Source of the DNA: Spongiibacteraceae bacterium
GTDB lineage: Bacteria > Pseudomonadota > Gammaproteobacteria > Pseudomonadales > Dasaniaceae
Length of the DNA: 64,000 bases
Assembly (NCBI GenBank): GCA_028280715.1
Contig: JANQLG010000022.1
Span: forward strand, 1 to 64,000
Reading direction: 5' to 3'
Shown here one piece after another: positions 28,627-39,745 of the stretch. Every line of letters begins with the position of its first letter. Position 1 is the stretch's first letter. The position numbers were made by a program, and so were the translations under genes. Under the pieces are notes generated by a model. It was not told where the DNA came from, did not search any database, and saw only the letters and a list, made by a program, of their open reading frames with translations.

Positions 28627-29091
28627 ATGAGTATCTCTCCCTGTTTAAAACGTTACCTCGACCATCATCACGTCCAATATGATGTGATCGCTCACAGGCA
28701 CACAGATACCGCATTCAACTCTGCCAAATCAGCTCATATCTCTCCTGATTGCATGGTTAAAGGTGTACTGCTGCATGACGATGAAGGTTATTTGATGGCA
28801 GCACTACCGTCTTCCAAAGCAATCGACATGGATGAAATCAACAAACAAACAGGAAGACATCTAACACTGGCAGAAGAGAAAACCTTACATTGTATTCTCA
28901 ATGACTGTGAAACGGGCGCAGTACCAGCTTTAGGAGAAGCCTTTGGTGTCCCCACTTTCTGGGATAAACGGCTGGCCTATCAACCCAGCTTTTATCTGGA
29001 ATCTGGCGATCATGAAGAGTTAATCCGGCTCAGCCATTTTGCATTTATGGATTTAATGGATGATACACAAAGTGTCAGTATGACCCATTAG
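28627..29091 (+). CDS. YbaK/ProX-type aminoacyl-tRNA deacylase
   Basis: This 154-residue trans-editing domain family protein probably clears mischarged tRNA (Cys-tRNA-Pro, Ala-tRNA-Pro or similar). The catalytic-lysine segment MVKGVLLHD and the C-terminal GVPTFWDKRL...SGDHEELIRL follow the YbaK fold. There is a strong ribosome site, TCTGGAGGTCGACC. It is divergent from usp with 338 bp between starts. The exact tRNA specificity cannot be read from sequence. Confidence 0.82.
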   Translation: MSISPCLKRYLDHHHVQYDVIAHRHTDTAFNSAKSAHISPDCMVKGVLLHDDEGYLMAALPSSKAIDMDEINKQTGRHLTLAEEKTLHCILNDCETGAVPALGEAFGVPTFWDKRLAYQPSFYLESGDHEELIRLSHFAFMDLMDDTQSVSMTH

Positions 29092-29408
29092 TCAACATTA
29101 TCGACTTTGCTCAAATGACCTGCAGCAAAAGACTTTCAATAATCTTTTGAACCTTCGATATGTTTTACGATCTTAACTGTCGCTAGTCAGTAATGACAAC
29201 GACTTATTTTTGTTGCCTTACGAAGGCCCCATTACCCACAGTGTACTAGTATTGCAAAGGTGAAAACACTCATTGCTAATCACACAAGTTTTACTGACAC
29301 AAAAGGTTTTACTAGCAAAAATAAGCACTGTGAAATACTATCGATAAAAAACTGATAACAACCAAATTCGGCACAACTCCCTTTAATAAAAAAACATAGA
29401 GCAACGAT
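29092..29408. other. Spacer between deacylase and DUF3014 genes
   Basis: 317 bp with no ORF and no strong hairpin. There is a weak AAAAGA...TCTTTT inverted repeat near 29128-29149 only. It presumably holds the promoter of the DUF3014-tas pair. Confidence 0.4.
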
Positions 29409-30248
29409 ATGTCTGAAAGTCTTCAAGAAAAATTTCGTGAAAGTATGCTGCCGATTGGTGTCAGTGCTGTGATTATCATCGCCATCGCTGCCGGTATCAT
29501 AATCAGCCGCTCTACTGAGCAGGAAGAAGAAATAATTGTTTCCGAACCAGTTGTTGAAGCCCCTATAGAACGTGAAGTGATCGCACCTGAACCCGTACTA
29601 CAGACTACACCGATAGCTCCTGAAGTCATTGAAGAAGCTGTACCAGAATTGCCAGCTATTATCAGTGCACCTGATGCATTGGACGGTAGCGACGATCAAG
29701 TGTTACTGGCACTGGGTGACTTCTCTCCCACTTTAATGCGCTGGCTTTTGCCCAAGGAGCAAATTAGAAAATGGGTATTAGCGGTGGACTTAATGGCCGA
29801 TGGCAAACTACCCAAGCGCTACCGCCCGATCGATTATCCAATGGCAAAATATGTCGTTCAAGCCGATGGCGCTGAAACCTATACTCCCGTCGACACTAAT
29901 TTTGAACGCATGCAACCATTAATCAAAGTATTGACCGAAATCGATACCGATCTGTTAGCACGTTATTATCGCGCCTGGCTACCGATTCTGGAAAAGGCCT
30001 ACAGCGAACAGGGTAAAGCCGATTCCTTTGACCAACGCCTGTCTCAAGCCATGGACCGTGTACTTCAAGTCGATCCATTGTCAGAAACGGCAATCCTGAC
30101 TCGCCCCAGTGTGCTTTATCGCTACGAAAGCGAATTACTGGAAAGCGCCTCCGACGTTGAAAAACTGCTTTGGCGAATGGGGGAAGATAACGCCACAGAT
30201 GTACAACTCTTTATCCGAGATCTAAGACACAGCATTCGTAATAGCTAA
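29409..30248 (+). CDS. DUF3014 single-pass membrane protein
   Basis: This 279-residue protein of unknown function has a transmembrane helix (about 14-35), an acidic proline-rich linker (about 38-85; repeated EP/AP dipeptides), and a conserved C-terminal domain (about 90-275) with LRWLLPKEQIRKWVLAVDLMADG, matching DUF3014. The orientation is N-in with a periplasmic domain. It is followed after 26 bp by an aldo-keto reductase gene. Confidence 0.85.
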   Translation: MSESLQEKFRESMLPIGVSAVIIIAIAAGIIISRSTEQEEEIIVSEPVVEAPIEREVIAPEPVLQTTPIAPEVIEEAVPELPAIISAPDALDGSDDQVLLALGDFSPTLMRWLLPKEQIRKWVLAVDLMADGKLPKRYRPIDYPMAKYVVQADGAETYTPVDTNFERMQPLIKVLTEIDTDLLARYYRAWLPILEKAYSEQGKADSFDQRLSQAMDRVLQVDPLSETAILTRPSVLYRYESELLESASDVEKLLWRMGEDNATDVQLFIRDLRHSIRNS

Positions 30249-30274
30249 GCTGAGAATTAAATAAGGAAAATACC

Positions 30275-31327
30275 GTGAAGTATTCGCCATTAGGCACCAG
30301 CGGCCTGGAAGTCTCTCGCATCTGTCTGGGCACAATGACCTGGGGAACACAGAACACTCAGGCCGATGCCGATCAGCAATTGGAATACGCGCTGTCGCAG
30401 GGTATCAACTTTATTGATACTGCCGAGATGTACTCAGTCCCTCCTACACCACAATCCTATGGCGCCACTGAATCTATTATCGGCAACTGGTTGCAACGTC
30501 ATCCCGAAAAACGCAGTGACATTATTCTCGCCACCAAAATTGCTGGCGTGGGATTATCTTATATACGAGGGGGCAGTCCGATCACCGGAGCCAGTGTGAT
30601 AGAAGCTGTTGACGCCTCGTTACAACGCCTGCAAACCGACTACATTGACCTCTACCAGCTACATTGGCCAAACCGAACCACACCGCACTTCGGCAAACAT
30701 CACCTGAATAAAGTACCCTTTTCAACGGTTAATGCCGAGGAACATAAAGCAGGCATGTTAGACATCTTGCAGGGATTGGACAGCTGCGTGAAAGCAGGAA
30801 AAATCCGCCACTGCGGCCTTTCCGATGACAGCCCCTGGGGCATTGCCGAATACCTGCAATTAGCCAAAGAGCACAGCCTGCCGCGTATGGTATCCATTCA
30901 AAATGAATTTAGCCTGATACACACCAAAGACTGGCCCTATCTGATAGAGCAATGCGCAATGGAAGATGTGGCCTTTTTGCCCTGGTCTCCATTAGGCGGC
31001 GGCGTGCTAAGCGGCAAATACCTCAATGGCGCAATGCCCGAAGGGAGCCGCTGGAGTTTTACCCAGCGCAATGGCATTTTCCGCGATACTGAACAGGTTC
31101 ATCGAGCGGTGGCAGCATACGCAACCCTGGCTGATAGCTATCAAATAACCCCAGCCCAATTAGCGCTGGCCTGGTGTGATCGAGTTGATGGCGTTACCTC
31201 AACCATTATTGGTGCCACTACCATGGAACAGTTGAAGGAAGATATAGCAGCGTTTTCTGTTCCGTACAGTGATGAATTGGCAGAACAGATTGCTGAAATT
31301 AAAAAGCAATTTCCTGAGCCGTACTAA
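30275..31327 (+). CDS. tas: NAD(P)H-dependent aldo-keto reductase, Tas family
   Basis: This (beta/alpha)8 oxidoreductase has 350 residues, the Tas length. The tetrad residues are visible: Asp and Tyr in FIDTAEMYSVPP, Lys in ILATKIAGV, His in LYQLHWPNR. The N-terminal signature is YSPLGTSGLEVSRICLGTMTWG. The cofactor region near the end, SSIIGATTMEQL in related proteins, reads TSTIIGATTMEQL. The physiological substrate is unknown even in E. coli. Start has ATAAGGA upstream (GTG). Confidence 0.92.
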   Translation: MKYSPLGTSGLEVSRICLGTMTWGTQNTQADADQQLEYALSQGINFIDTAEMYSVPPTPQSYGATESIIGNWLQRHPEKRSDIILATKIAGVGLSYIRGGSPITGASVIEAVDASLQRLQTDYIDLYQLHWPNRTTPHFGKHHLNKVPFSTVNAEEHKAGMLDILQGLDSCVKAGKIRHCGLSDDSPWGIAEYLQLAKEHSLPRMVSIQNEFSLIHTKDWPYLIEQCAMEDVAFLPWSPLGGGVLSGKYLNGAMPEGSRWSFTQRNGIFRDTEQVHRAVAAYATLADSYQITPAQLALAWCDRVDGVTSTIIGATTMEQLKEDIAAFSVPYSDELAEQIAEIKKQFPEPY

Positions 31328-31363
31328 CCTCGCGCTTTTTTGCGAAGCTCAACGTTGGGATTA

Positions 31364-32056
31364 TCAATGTACGGCCATTATATTATCGCCAATAGAGTAT
31401 GAGCATATCCGACTAAGATGGCTAAAAGGCATGCCCGTTTCACTATGCCAAGTGTCAAAAGCGGATTGCACTAATTTAAGATCGCGCTGACTGGTTGGCG
31501 AGTCGTTAATTGGTATACCCGATTGCTGTAAGCAAGACACAACATCCTTGGTTAATAAATAAGTATCAACGCCCAGATAACGCAGTGCTCTGGGGCCAGT
31601 CATACCACCCAAGCGGCTTCCCTGTTTTTTCAGTAACGCATATAAGTTATATAAATCGTCCTTGGGCCAATCAGCTATCATTTTTGCGAAAGAACCATGT
31701 TTGGATGACTGATCCAGAATAAACTGTGCATTCGTTGGCACACTCATAATTTTCTGACGATTGCGAATAATCTCCGGCGATTGACAGATTTTATCCCACT
31801 GCTTTTCAGTGAGTAGAACCATTTTCTTCGGCTCGAAGCCAAAGAATATTTTTTCAAACCCATCCCATTTTTTCTCGACCACTTTCCAGGAAAATCCGGC
31901 CTGAAAAATACAACGTGTAAATTCCGCTAAAACCCGATCATCAGTAATAGCCAATAGTTGCCTGCGCGTTTTAACTACAGGCATTACAGCCTCAATTGCC
32001 GCCTTGCTACCCTTGCGCTTAATCGCTCGCTTTAAGATTGTGCTGAACTTTTCCAT
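31364..32056 (-). CDS. DNA-3-methyladenine glycosylase I (Tag)-like protein
   Basis: This 230-residue protein is related to Tag, the base-excision enzyme for 3-methyladenine. The Tag core is recognisable: FTRCIFQAGFSWKVVEKKWDGFEKIFFGFEP, EIIRNRQKI, then a GPRALRYLGVDTYLLT segment. The N-terminal Cys/His zinc ligands of E. coli Tag (CxW...YHDxEWG) are missing, and the extended N-terminus is basic. It may be a zinc-free Tag-like branch with changed specificity. Convergent with tas; 36 bp separate the stops. Confidence 0.78.
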   Translation of the reverse strand: MEKFSTILKRAIKRKGSKAAIEAVMPVVKTRRQLLAITDDRVLAEFTRCIFQAGFSWKVVEKKWDGFEKIFFGFEPKKMVLLTEKQWDKICQSPEIIRNRQKIMSVPTNAQFILDQSSKHGSFAKMIADWPKDDLYNLYALLKKQGSRLGGMTGPRALRYLGVDTYLLTKDVVSCLQQSGIPINDSPTSQRDLKLVQSAFDTWHSETGMPFSHLSRICSYSIGDNIMAVH

Positions 32057-32115
32057 CACTTCATTTACCTTTTTATAATTTCCCTACACCTTACAATTAA
32101 TCTACATAAAACATA

Positions 32116-33513
32116 TTACAATGGCAGTGAGGTCACCAGAATTAACCCAAAGGTGATGGTAATGATACAAGGGATGACCAAATGCCCCATCACATCACGC
32201 GCCTGAATTCTTACACCTGCACCCATCACCGGCAAAATTAATAATAAAAAGAACGGCTGCAGTAAGTTCGTTGCCGATTCACCATAGGCCACACTCAATG
32301 CCACCCGGGATAAAAAGGCATCCAACCCTTCTGCATCCATACCTTCGCCCAAGACCTTTGCCGATTCAATAAAAGATGGACCAATCACCGCCCATTCACC
32401 ACCCGCTGAAGGAATAGCAAAATTAACCAACGCTCCACTGATATAGGCATAAGCAGGCAATGTAGCCACACTGGCACTCTCCGTCATCCACAGGGATAGT
32501 TCCTTCGCTAGCCCCGTATACATCATGATCCCCATAATGCCGGCATAAAAAGGAAACTGAAAAATCACCCCCGACACATTGGAACAGGCGCGGCGCATGG
32601 CAAGCACATAGCGCATCGGTGTTCTGTGAAACAACATACCGATAAACAGAAACAGGAAAATGATGATATTCAAATTGATATCAAAACCATTTTCCAAAAA
32701 ATAACGCACACCAAACCAAAATCCTAACAAGCAAATAATGCCCTGCAGAATGACACTGTTATTTACAGCATCTGAAAAATTACCTGTAGGCAGTTTTAAG
32801 GATTCCGCTTCTTCGGCAATGGAGAGAGTTGTCGGCTTATTGCCTTTGTCTTCCAGTGCATCCATCTCGACAATTAAATCTTCCTTGGGTCGCATCCAGA
32901 TCATCAATGCCATTAAACCCAAAATAATGGAAAACATAAACAACAGATTCATCGTGCTACCCAGGGTATGCCCAATTGCAATAGTGGAGTCCAATAATCC
33001 CTCCTTGATTAAAAAATTGTTATCGGTATTCAGTAATAGCGGAATAGAACTGGACAACCCAGCAACCCACACACCAAAGGAAAGATAAACACAGGCCGTA
33101 AGATACGCATAATCAATACCGCGCACCCGATTTGCCACTTCGCGTGCGAACACTGCAGTTAACACCACCCAGGACCAACTAACCAATACAAAGATACCAC
33201 CGATCAGAATCGTACCGCCGTACACTTTACTGGGCGTATTCGCATAATGCGCTAATTTATCGATCAGCTTATTCACCGGTGGCGACAACGCTATGCAATA
33301 ACCCGTTGCTAAAATTAGAATCATCTGCATAGCGAATTCCAGCAAAATCCAAAACCCTTGATACCAGGCATCAATAATTTGCATAGGTCCAGCATCGACA
33401 ATAGTCATCGCCATCACTGCAGAAAACAGGGTGATTAACAATGCAAAGACAAAGGGATCAGGAATCCATCGCTTTAGAGTTTCAGCGAAAAAAAAGCCAA
33501 CTCGATTCAACAC
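32116..33513 (-). CDS. atoE: Short-chain fatty acid transporter, AtoE family
   Basis: This 465-residue inner-membrane permease has about ten or more hydrophobic helices and conserved AtoE segments: RWIPDPFVFAL near the start, FAIPSAGGEWAVIGP and YGESATNLLQPFF near the end. It likely imports acetoacetate or butyrate-class acids. No ato catabolic genes are adjacent. It lies 37 bp after a DUF748 gene and 59 bp before the Tag-like gene on the same strand. In this window liu and lipase genes also feed fatty-acyl or acetoacetate metabolism. Confidence 0.88.
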   Translation of the reverse strand: MLNRVGFFFAETLKRWIPDPFVFALLITLFSAVMAMTIVDAGPMQIIDAWYQGFWILLEFAMQMILILATGYCIALSPPVNKLIDKLAHYANTPSKVYGGTILIGGIFVLVSWSWVVLTAVFAREVANRVRGIDYAYLTACVYLSFGVWVAGLSSSIPLLLNTDNNFLIKEGLLDSTIAIGHTLGSTMNLLFMFSIILGLMALMIWMRPKEDLIVEMDALEDKGNKPTTLSIAEEAESLKLPTGNFSDAVNNSVILQGIICLLGFWFGVRYFLENGFDINLNIIIFLFLFIGMLFHRTPMRYVLAMRRACSNVSGVIFQFPFYAGIMGIMMYTGLAKELSLWMTESASVATLPAYAYISGALVNFAIPSAGGEWAVIGPSFIESAKVLGEGMDAEGLDAFLSRVALSVAYGESATNLLQPFFLLLILPVMGAGVRIQARDVMGHLVIPCIITITFGLILVTSLPL

Positions 33514-33550
33514 AGTTTTTCTCCATTATTGTTATCGTGTTATGAATAAA

Positions 33551-36019
33551 TTAAAGACCGATTTCCACACCGGCAACCTCCCCGGCTGGGTCATAGTGCG
33601 CCTTGCAAATAAATAACCGTTCGGGCGCGATAGCATATTTTTCTACCAATAGCCTTTTAACAGTTGCAGCACGCTCATCCGCTAACGCCAAATAGCGATC
33701 TTCTGATTGGATATTGGCAAGCTGCTCCGGTGTCAGGGATGATCCAGACACATCTGGATTCTGACCACTCGCCATTGATGCGATCATTTCCGCCCGATAA
33801 GCTGCCATATCGCTAACACCCGCAACACCACATAATCGTAACTCAATGCCAGGACGATTGATTAGCAATTCAGCAATCTTGGCGCTGTAATTATTGCCCT
33901 CTTGCGTTAATTGAGAATGCATTGGCTCAAACACAATAGGCGTCAGATTTAACCCGCCTTTATTCACATTATCTACCGCCATTTCAGCAGCCATCAGAAT
34001 AGCGCCATAGGGTTGTAACGCAAATTTCAAATAGGTCACTGAACCACTAGCCAGTGCATTTTTAATGGCGAGACCAATCACATTGGTAACAGTAAAGCCA
34101 GGATCATCCATTTTGCCATGAATGGGAACATCGAGCTCAATATTATCATCGCTATCGCGTAGTAGATTTAAACTAAACTCCAGCGGCACATCGATAGTAT
34201 TTTCATTTTTGGCTTCGGGTTTAGACGCTATTTGTAATTTTCTCAGAATCAATTCGTTATCCACATCAATAGCTTCATCTTTGACACTGATATCAAAGCT
34301 ATGATCATATTGGCCAGATTGTAATTCGTAAGCCAAAATGGATTCGATGTAGGGAGAAATCACAGGTAACGACATACCCTTTAGACTACCCTTAATGGCG
34401 ACATCTAACTGCTCACTCAACGGTGCAATATCACCTACAGCATCTATCCCGCCAAACTCACCCATTTTTGCAGAAAAGTTAAACGGGCTAGGTTGATCCG
34501 GTTTTGAGCTATTAAGATCCTGCAATTGAATTTCGCTAATATTCATCAGCAGTTCGACAGGCTTGTCAAATTGCTGATCTACAAACTGTATTTGTCCGCC
34601 GTTGACGGCAACACGATCTATAACATAGGTAAATCCATTACCGACAGACACTTCATTCTCTTGGCTAGGATCAAGATCAGGATCAGATTCATGCTCATCT
34701 ACAGCTGTTTCATCGCTTGTAGCAAATTGCTGAATGGAAGCAAGTAGTGCACCCTGATAGGCAACGCCGCCCTCCTTCTTCATCAATATCTTCGAAACCA
34801 ATTGTTCAACATCGACAGTCTCTATTGTCAAAGACTGGCCATCAGCAACATTCATGGAATTAACAGCCAAGCTGTCAAAGGACAATAAAGAGGACAATAA
34901 ATTATTTTTATCCTTTTCTTCTGTCGCTGTCGTCGTTGTCATATCTCCTACTGCTTTCATGCCCTGAATCGAAAATTGGTCCAGGGTAATATCTAACTGC
35001 TCATTAGCGTGTAACTGTTGTACAGTCATTGCATCAAAGGCCGCCAACAATAACTGCCTCTCCTTATCCATCACCAGCAGATTATTAGCATTCGCATTGG
35101 CTTTAATTTCATAGGTTAATTGATCGACTGCGCCACTCAAATCCATATCAGTTTTAATCGTGACGTTAGACAACGATGCTGTTAAGTGCCCATAGTCCAC
35201 ATTGACATCTTGTAATGCTAAATATGTATCGAGATCAACATTGACCTTGTCACCCATACTGGCATCAACCTTCACAGTTAAATCGACATTACCTGAAATA
35301 GCTTCTGTTGGTGGCGGCATGAAAGATAGAAACTGACCCAGGGTCATACCTTGTAACTGTAATGTTCCAGAAAATTGTTGATCCTTGGCAAAAGCCAGCA
35401 GCGAACTGTCTACAGATATCGTCGCATCATTCCAATCGGCATCAACAACAAGAGAAGCAGGCTGGTTTGATGCCGAACTCAACGCATTGACAGCTAACTG
35501 CCTAATGTTAAGTTCACCTTCAAAATCCGGAATCGATAGTTCTATATTGCTGTTGATAATATCCAGGGCAGATAGCGTAAATAAAGGGATCGTTGATTCG
35601 TTATCTACGTTCTGTGAAGAATCATCTGCTACTATACTTGGAGCATCGGTGACTAACAAAGGCGCCAACGCAAAGGGCACATACCATTCATTATCCGGGC
35701 TGTGAATAATGCGTGTAGACAAACCATCAATTGTAATAGCTTCTACATACCAATGGTCCGTTATTGATTTAATCCAGCCAAGATCAAGGCTCAGATTGAC
35801 AAGTGAGAAGTAAGCGCTGTTTTCCCCTTCTATTTCCAGATTGTTTATCGAGACACGCCCGGAGAAAAGGTTCAAATCGATATCATCGATATAAACCTCG
35901 GTATGCAGCTGTTCACTGAGAATATAATTAGCAGAGTACCTAACCAACTCGGGAAGCATCACTAAAAAAATCAATAGGCCCACTAGTACATAGAGGCCAT
36001 TGCGCATCTTATCATTCAT
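33551..36019 (-). CDS. DUF748 (AsmA-like) envelope protein
   Basis: This 822-residue protein has an N-terminal transmembrane anchor (about 8-28) followed by a long beta-rich periplasmic region. The opening ADIDLNLFSGRVSINNLEIEG-like segment (here YIDDIDLNLFSGRVSINNLEIEG, part) is typical of DUF748/AsmA-related proteins, proposed to bridge the periplasm for lipid transport. The C-terminal part (about 690-820) resembles the OmpA-like tail common in DUF748 proteins (DERAATVKRLLVEKYAI). The role is unknown in detail. Probably transcribed with atoE downstream (37 bp). Confidence 0.82.
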   Translation of the reverse strand: MNDKMRNGLYVLVGLLIFLVMLPELVRYSANYILSEQLHTEVYIDDIDLNLFSGRVSINNLEIEGENSAYFSLVNLSLDLGWIKSITDHWYVEAITIDGLSTRIIHSPDNEWYVPFALAPLLVTDAPSIVADDSSQNVDNESTIPLFTLSALDIINSNIELSIPDFEGELNIRQLAVNALSSASNQPASLVVDADWNDATISVDSSLLAFAKDQQFSGTLQLQGMTLGQFLSFMPPPTEAISGNVDLTVKVDASMGDKVNVDLDTYLALQDVNVDYGHLTASLSNVTIKTDMDLSGAVDQLTYEIKANANANNLLVMDKERQLLLAAFDAMTVQQLHANEQLDITLDQFSIQGMKAVGDMTTTTATEEKDKNNLLSSLLSFDSLAVNSMNVADGQSLTIETVDVEQLVSKILMKKEGGVAYQGALLASIQQFATSDETAVDEHESDPDLDPSQENEVSVGNGFTYVIDRVAVNGGQIQFVDQQFDKPVELLMNISEIQLQDLNSSKPDQPSPFNFSAKMGEFGGIDAVGDIAPLSEQLDVAIKGSLKGMSLPVISPYIESILAYELQSGQYDHSFDISVKDEAIDVDNELILRKLQIASKPEAKNENTIDVPLEFSLNLLRDSDDNIELDVPIHGKMDDPGFTVTNVIGLAIKNALASGSVTYLKFALQPYGAILMAAEMAVDNVNKGGLNLTPIVFEPMHSQLTQEGNNYSAKIAELLINRPGIELRLCGVAGVSDMAAYRAEMIASMASGQNPDVSGSSLTPEQLANIQSEDRYLALADERAATVKRLLVEKYAIAPERLFICKAHYDPAGEVAGVEIGL

Positions 36020-36177
36020 AAAATAATACTAGGCTGGAAACTTTTTACGCAGGATAACAGCGGGAGTGACTTAGGTCTAATCCACTTATCGAAACCGAAT
36101 GATAAATACCAAACACTACCGCCACACACGGTTGATTGGATTTAACCATTAGAAAATAATAACGGACACAGGCGATT

Positions 36178-36588
36178 TTATACCGCCATAATTTTTCTTA
36201 TTTTTTCTTCCAGAGAGTCCGCACTAAAGGGTTTACAGATATAACTACTTACACCGGCCTGTTTAGCTTGCAAAACATGCTCTTTATCGGCATTACCGGT
36301 GAGCATTAAAAAAGGCATATTAGGGTCCCGTTTTCTTATGTAATTCAAAAACTCCAAACCACTCACCTCGGGCATATCCCAATCGCTCAATACCAGGTCG
36401 AATACTATAGTCTCTTGTGTATCAAGAAACTGAATAGCCTTCGCAGCACTCTTTAATGCTCTTATTTTTTCTATACCAATGGTTCTCAACACACTGACAA
36501 TCAGGTTTATCATCGTCGACTGATCATCGACAACTAGTACTTTAAGCTTACGCAAATCATTACTATCATCAGAGGCATCTTCAGTCAT
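36178..36588 (-). CDS. CheY-like single-domain response regulator
   Basis: This 136-residue receiver has an acidic pocket (VLVVDDQST), phospho-Asp in LVLSDWDMPEVSG, Thr in MLTGNA, and Lys in ICKPFSA. There is no output domain. ATG 36588 is spaced from AAGGA at the end of the kinase gene; a start 15 bases earlier would overlap it. It is the last gene of a peroxidase-kinase-regulator operon and the probable phospho-acceptor of the adjacent Hpt domain. Confidence 0.93.
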   Translation of the reverse strand: MTEDASDDSNDLRKLKVLVVDDQSTMINLIVSVLRTIGIEKIRALKSAAKAIQFLDTQETIVFDLVLSDWDMPEVSGLEFLNYIRKRDPNMPFLMLTGNADKEHVLQAKQAGVSSYICKPFSADSLEEKIRKIMAV

Positions 36589-36589
36589 G

Positions 36590-39500
36590 CTATGTCCTTG
36601 CAACTGTTCTTGTTAACTTATTCAAAATATCCAAAGCCAAATCGTACTCAATGTCATCAATGGCCTCGAGTAACTGCTGAAAAATGTGCTTATTCTCATT
36701 ATTACCGACCAGCTCCGAAAGCTCTTCACCCAAGTCCTGACAAACCGTGTCGTACTCTTTAAGCGCTTTCTCCAGTTGATTAAACTTTTCTTCCACTATA
36801 CGTTCATCAACCGTTAAAGACGAAGGCTTTTCATGGCTTTTGTTTTTGCTAGTGTCATCCATCAGCTGAGATATCGATTGAAGACATTCCTCTGATGCAT
36901 TTTTTAACTCACCCTCCAACTTACAGGCTTCTGTAATATTCTGCTCTTTGCAATACTTTTCCATTTGTTTAGTAATATTATAAATCTGGTTCGCCCCCAC
37001 ATTACCCGCACTTCCTTTAAGTCCATGGGCTAGGCTAGCTACAGTATCGCAATCTTCTGCCTTAAGTCCTGCAATAATCTTATCGACACTACCAGGTACA
37101 CTATTTTGAAAAGACTTCAGTATTTTCATATAGGCCTTTTGATTGCCACGTAACCGCGTAAGCCCCTCTTTTATTTGCAAACCTGGCAATGCTTCTGAAG
37201 ATATTGACTCATCATTTTTTGTATCAGTATGTTTTGCTTGAGGCTGAATGGTATCTGATGATATTGCAGATCCCTCTTCTTGTTTAACAATAACTTTCTG
37301 CAATGCTGTAAACAACTCATCAGGATCTATAGGTTTACTCACATGATCCTGCATACCTGCAGCCAAACACTTATCCTTTTCTCCAGCTAATGCATGTGCA
37401 GTCAACGCAATGACAGGTATAGAAAAATCAGGATATTGTGACAATAAAGCTCTCGTCGCTTCATAACCATCCATTTCAGGCATTTGGATATCCATAAGAA
37501 TCGCATCATAACCAAGTGTATTGATACGTTCACTCACCATATTGATAGCTTCTGGTCCACTTTCCGCACACTCAACGACGACACCTATATCGACTAACAT
37601 CTCTTCGGCTACTATACGATTTACATCATTATCATCGACAACTAATACTCGCTTATCTCTCAGGGATTCATACTGTATATCTTCATCCTTTTCATAAACC
37701 ACAGTACTACTGTCATCCGAGACAATTTCTAGCGTATCAGTCAATGTACTGATTAATACTTGTGTATCAATAGGCTTAATCACTAACTCCGAAACACCAG
37801 CGCTCTCAAGTTGAGGTTCTAATTCTTCGCGGTGATGAGCAGTCACCATCACAATCTTAGGCAATTGTTCTAACTCAGGAATAGCCTTTAATTGGCGCGC
37901 TACCTGAAGGCCATCCATCTGTGGCATTTGCCAATCCAACAACACCAAATCAAAGGGTTGCTCAGTCAAGGACTGTGATTTGAGAACTTGTATAGCCTTA
38001 GCACCACTATCTACCACTGTGGAATTAATGCCCATCCAGGTCAATATTCTATTAAGGATTTTTCGAGCCACAGGATTATCATCTACAGCTAGCACATTTA
38101 AACCCTTTAACTCAGGCGGCACCATAATGTTAGAGTGAGCCTCCGGTAGTGAAAAGCTCAATGAAAAGCTAAAGGTGCTACCTTTCCCCGGTTGGCTTGT
38201 TGCCGATAATTCGCCACCCATCATTTGCACCAACTCCTGACATATGGCTAACCCCAAACCTGTTCCCCCAAATTTCCTACTTGTTGTGGTGTCAGCTTGA
38301 GAAAACTTGTTAAAAACAACCTCAAGCTGCTCTTCTGTCATGCCAATACCGGTATCCTTCACCGCAAAATCAATAGTCGCTATATTGTTTTCTATTTGTT
38401 TAGGCTTTACAGATAAAACCACTTCACCAGTATCAGTAAACTTGACAGCATTATTTGTTAAGTTAACAAGTATTTGATTAAGCCTGAGAGGATCACCGAT
38501 GACGGTAGCTGGCAACTGCGGATCAGCTTGAATTAATAGCTCTAATTGCTTTTCATCAGCTTTCATCCCCAACAGATCAATAATGGCCTGAAGACTACTG
38601 CTCAACTCAAACTCTATCTGTTCGATATTGAGTTTACCGGCCTCTATTTTCGAAAAATCGAGAATATCGTTAATAATGCCTAAAAGAGATTTAGCGCTAT
38701 GATAGATTTTGCTGACAAACTGATGCTGCTTATCTGATAGATCGGTTTTTAAAGCCAGATGAGAAAACCCTACAATTGCATTCATTGGTGTACGAATTTC
38801 ATGACTCATATTGGCCAAAAACTCTCCTTTAGCCTGGGCAGCCTCTTCTATTTCCAGCATTGCCTGCTGCAAATCAGCCGTTGCTTTTTCGACTTTAATT
38901 TCAAGAGTGCTATTAAACTCCTCTAATTTCTTTGACAGCGTTCGATAACTCAGAAGAAGCCATAGCGTGTAAATAACAATAGTTGCCACAGCAAGTAATA
39001 AAAAAAATAATGCCAGATTCTGCCATGCTTCCTTTTCAGCTATAGTTTGGTCAAGGTGGTCATTGATCAATTGATAATTTTCAGATAATGCTTGCTGCTT
39101 AAGTTCATACGTAATGTTATCGATAGCCAATTGTCGTTGGATGATATTATTTACATGCTGAGTAATAGAGCGCCAATCACTAGATTCCCGAGTTTTATCA
39201 TCCAGCGTACCCTGAATAAAAATTAATTGCGCTTTCAATTCAGCGGCACTGGTTGAATCATGTTTAGTTAAAAATGCCAATGTAGATTGGGTAAGCAAAT
39301 GCAATGACACCTGTTCAAAGTCAGCACTTCTAGATGCACGATCCAATAATAGCGATAAATAATTATGAGAATTACGTAATACAGCCAAATGACTTTTAAA
39401 TGCTTCGAATTGTTCAACCTTATGATTTTGCTCCTGGTGAATATGCTCCCAATCGATATTAAGGGTAGATGATAGCGCCTGTTCTAACTCTGCCATTGTT

Positions 39501-39745
39501 TGGCCTTGAGTTTGTGTCAGACTATTATTGAAGGCTGTAAGATTATCGTAGTGACTCACCAAACCAAAACGCAATTGCAATAACTCACTAAGAGATAATT
39601 CATTAAGTATATCGATATCATGCATTTGATTATTGAGTGCATTTAACCTGCTCAAATTACTACTTTGCCATTGTATATAAATAACACAATATGCTATGAC
39701 TAACATGCATGAGATAACCAGTAAGCGGTGTTTGAATGTTTTCAT
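36590..39745 (-). CDS. Hybrid histidine kinase with two receivers and Hpt domain
   Basis: This 1051-residue membrane phosphorelay protein has transmembrane helices (about 8-25 and 243-267) around a helical periplasmic domain. HisKA follows (H315 in [11 protein letters not shown]), then HATPase ([23 protein letters not shown]). REC1 is [10 protein letters not shown] / [14 protein letters not shown]2 is VVDDNDVNR / [11 protein letters not shown], and the Hpt domain is near 880-960 ([14 protein letters not shown]). Both receivers look intact. Its ATG overlaps the peroxidase TAA (TAATG), so sensing may relate to redox or peroxide. That link is inference. Confidence 0.94.
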   Translation of the reverse strand: MKTFKHRLLVISCMLVIAYCVIYIQWQSSNLSRLNALNNQMHDIDILNELSLSELLQLRFGLVSHYDNLTAFNNSLTQTQGQTMAELEQALSSTLNIDWEHIHQEQNHKVEQFEAFKSHLAVLRNSHNYLSLLLDRASRSADFEQVSLHLLTQSTLAFLTKHDSTSAAELKAQLIFIQGTLDDKTRESSDWRSITQHVNNIIQRQLAIDNITYELKQQALSENYQLINDHLDQTIAEKEAWQNLALFFLLLAVATIVIYTLWLLLSYRTLSKKLEEFNSTLEIKVEKATADLQQAMLEIEEAAQAKGEFLANMSHEIRTPMNAIVGFSHLALKTDLSDKQHQFVSKIYHSAKSLLGIINDILDFSKIEAGKLNIEQIEFELSSSLQAIIDLLGMKADEKQLELLIQADPQLPATVIGDPLRLNQILVNLTNNAVKFTDTGEVVLSVKPKQIENNIATIDFAVKDTGIGMTEEQLEVVFNKFSQADTTTSRKFGGTGLGLAICQELVQMMGGELSATSQPGKGSTFSFSLSFSLPEAHSNIMVPPELKGLNVLAVDDNPVARKILNRILTWMGINSTVVDSGAKAIQVLKSQSLTEQPFDLVLLDWQMPQMDGLQVARQLKAIPELEQLPKIVMVTAHHREELEPQLESAGVSELVIKPIDTQVLISTLTDTLEIVSDDSSTVVYEKDEDIQYESLRDKRVLVVDDNDVNRIVAEEMLVDIGVVVECAESGPEAINMVSERINTLGYDAILMDIQMPEMDGYEATRALLSQYPDFSIPVIALTAHALAGEKDKCLAAGMQDHVSKPIDPDELFTALQKVIVKQEEGSAISSDTIQPQAKHTDTKNDESISSEALPGLQIKEGLTRLRGNQKAYMKILKSFQNSVPGSVDKIIAGLKAEDCDTVASLAHGLKGSAGNVGANQIYNITKQMEKYCKEQNITEACKLEGELKNASEECLQSISQLMDDTSKNKSHEKPSSLTVDERIVEEKFNQLEKALKEYDTVCQDLGEELSELVGNNENKHIFQQLLEAIDDIEYDLALDILNKLTRTVART

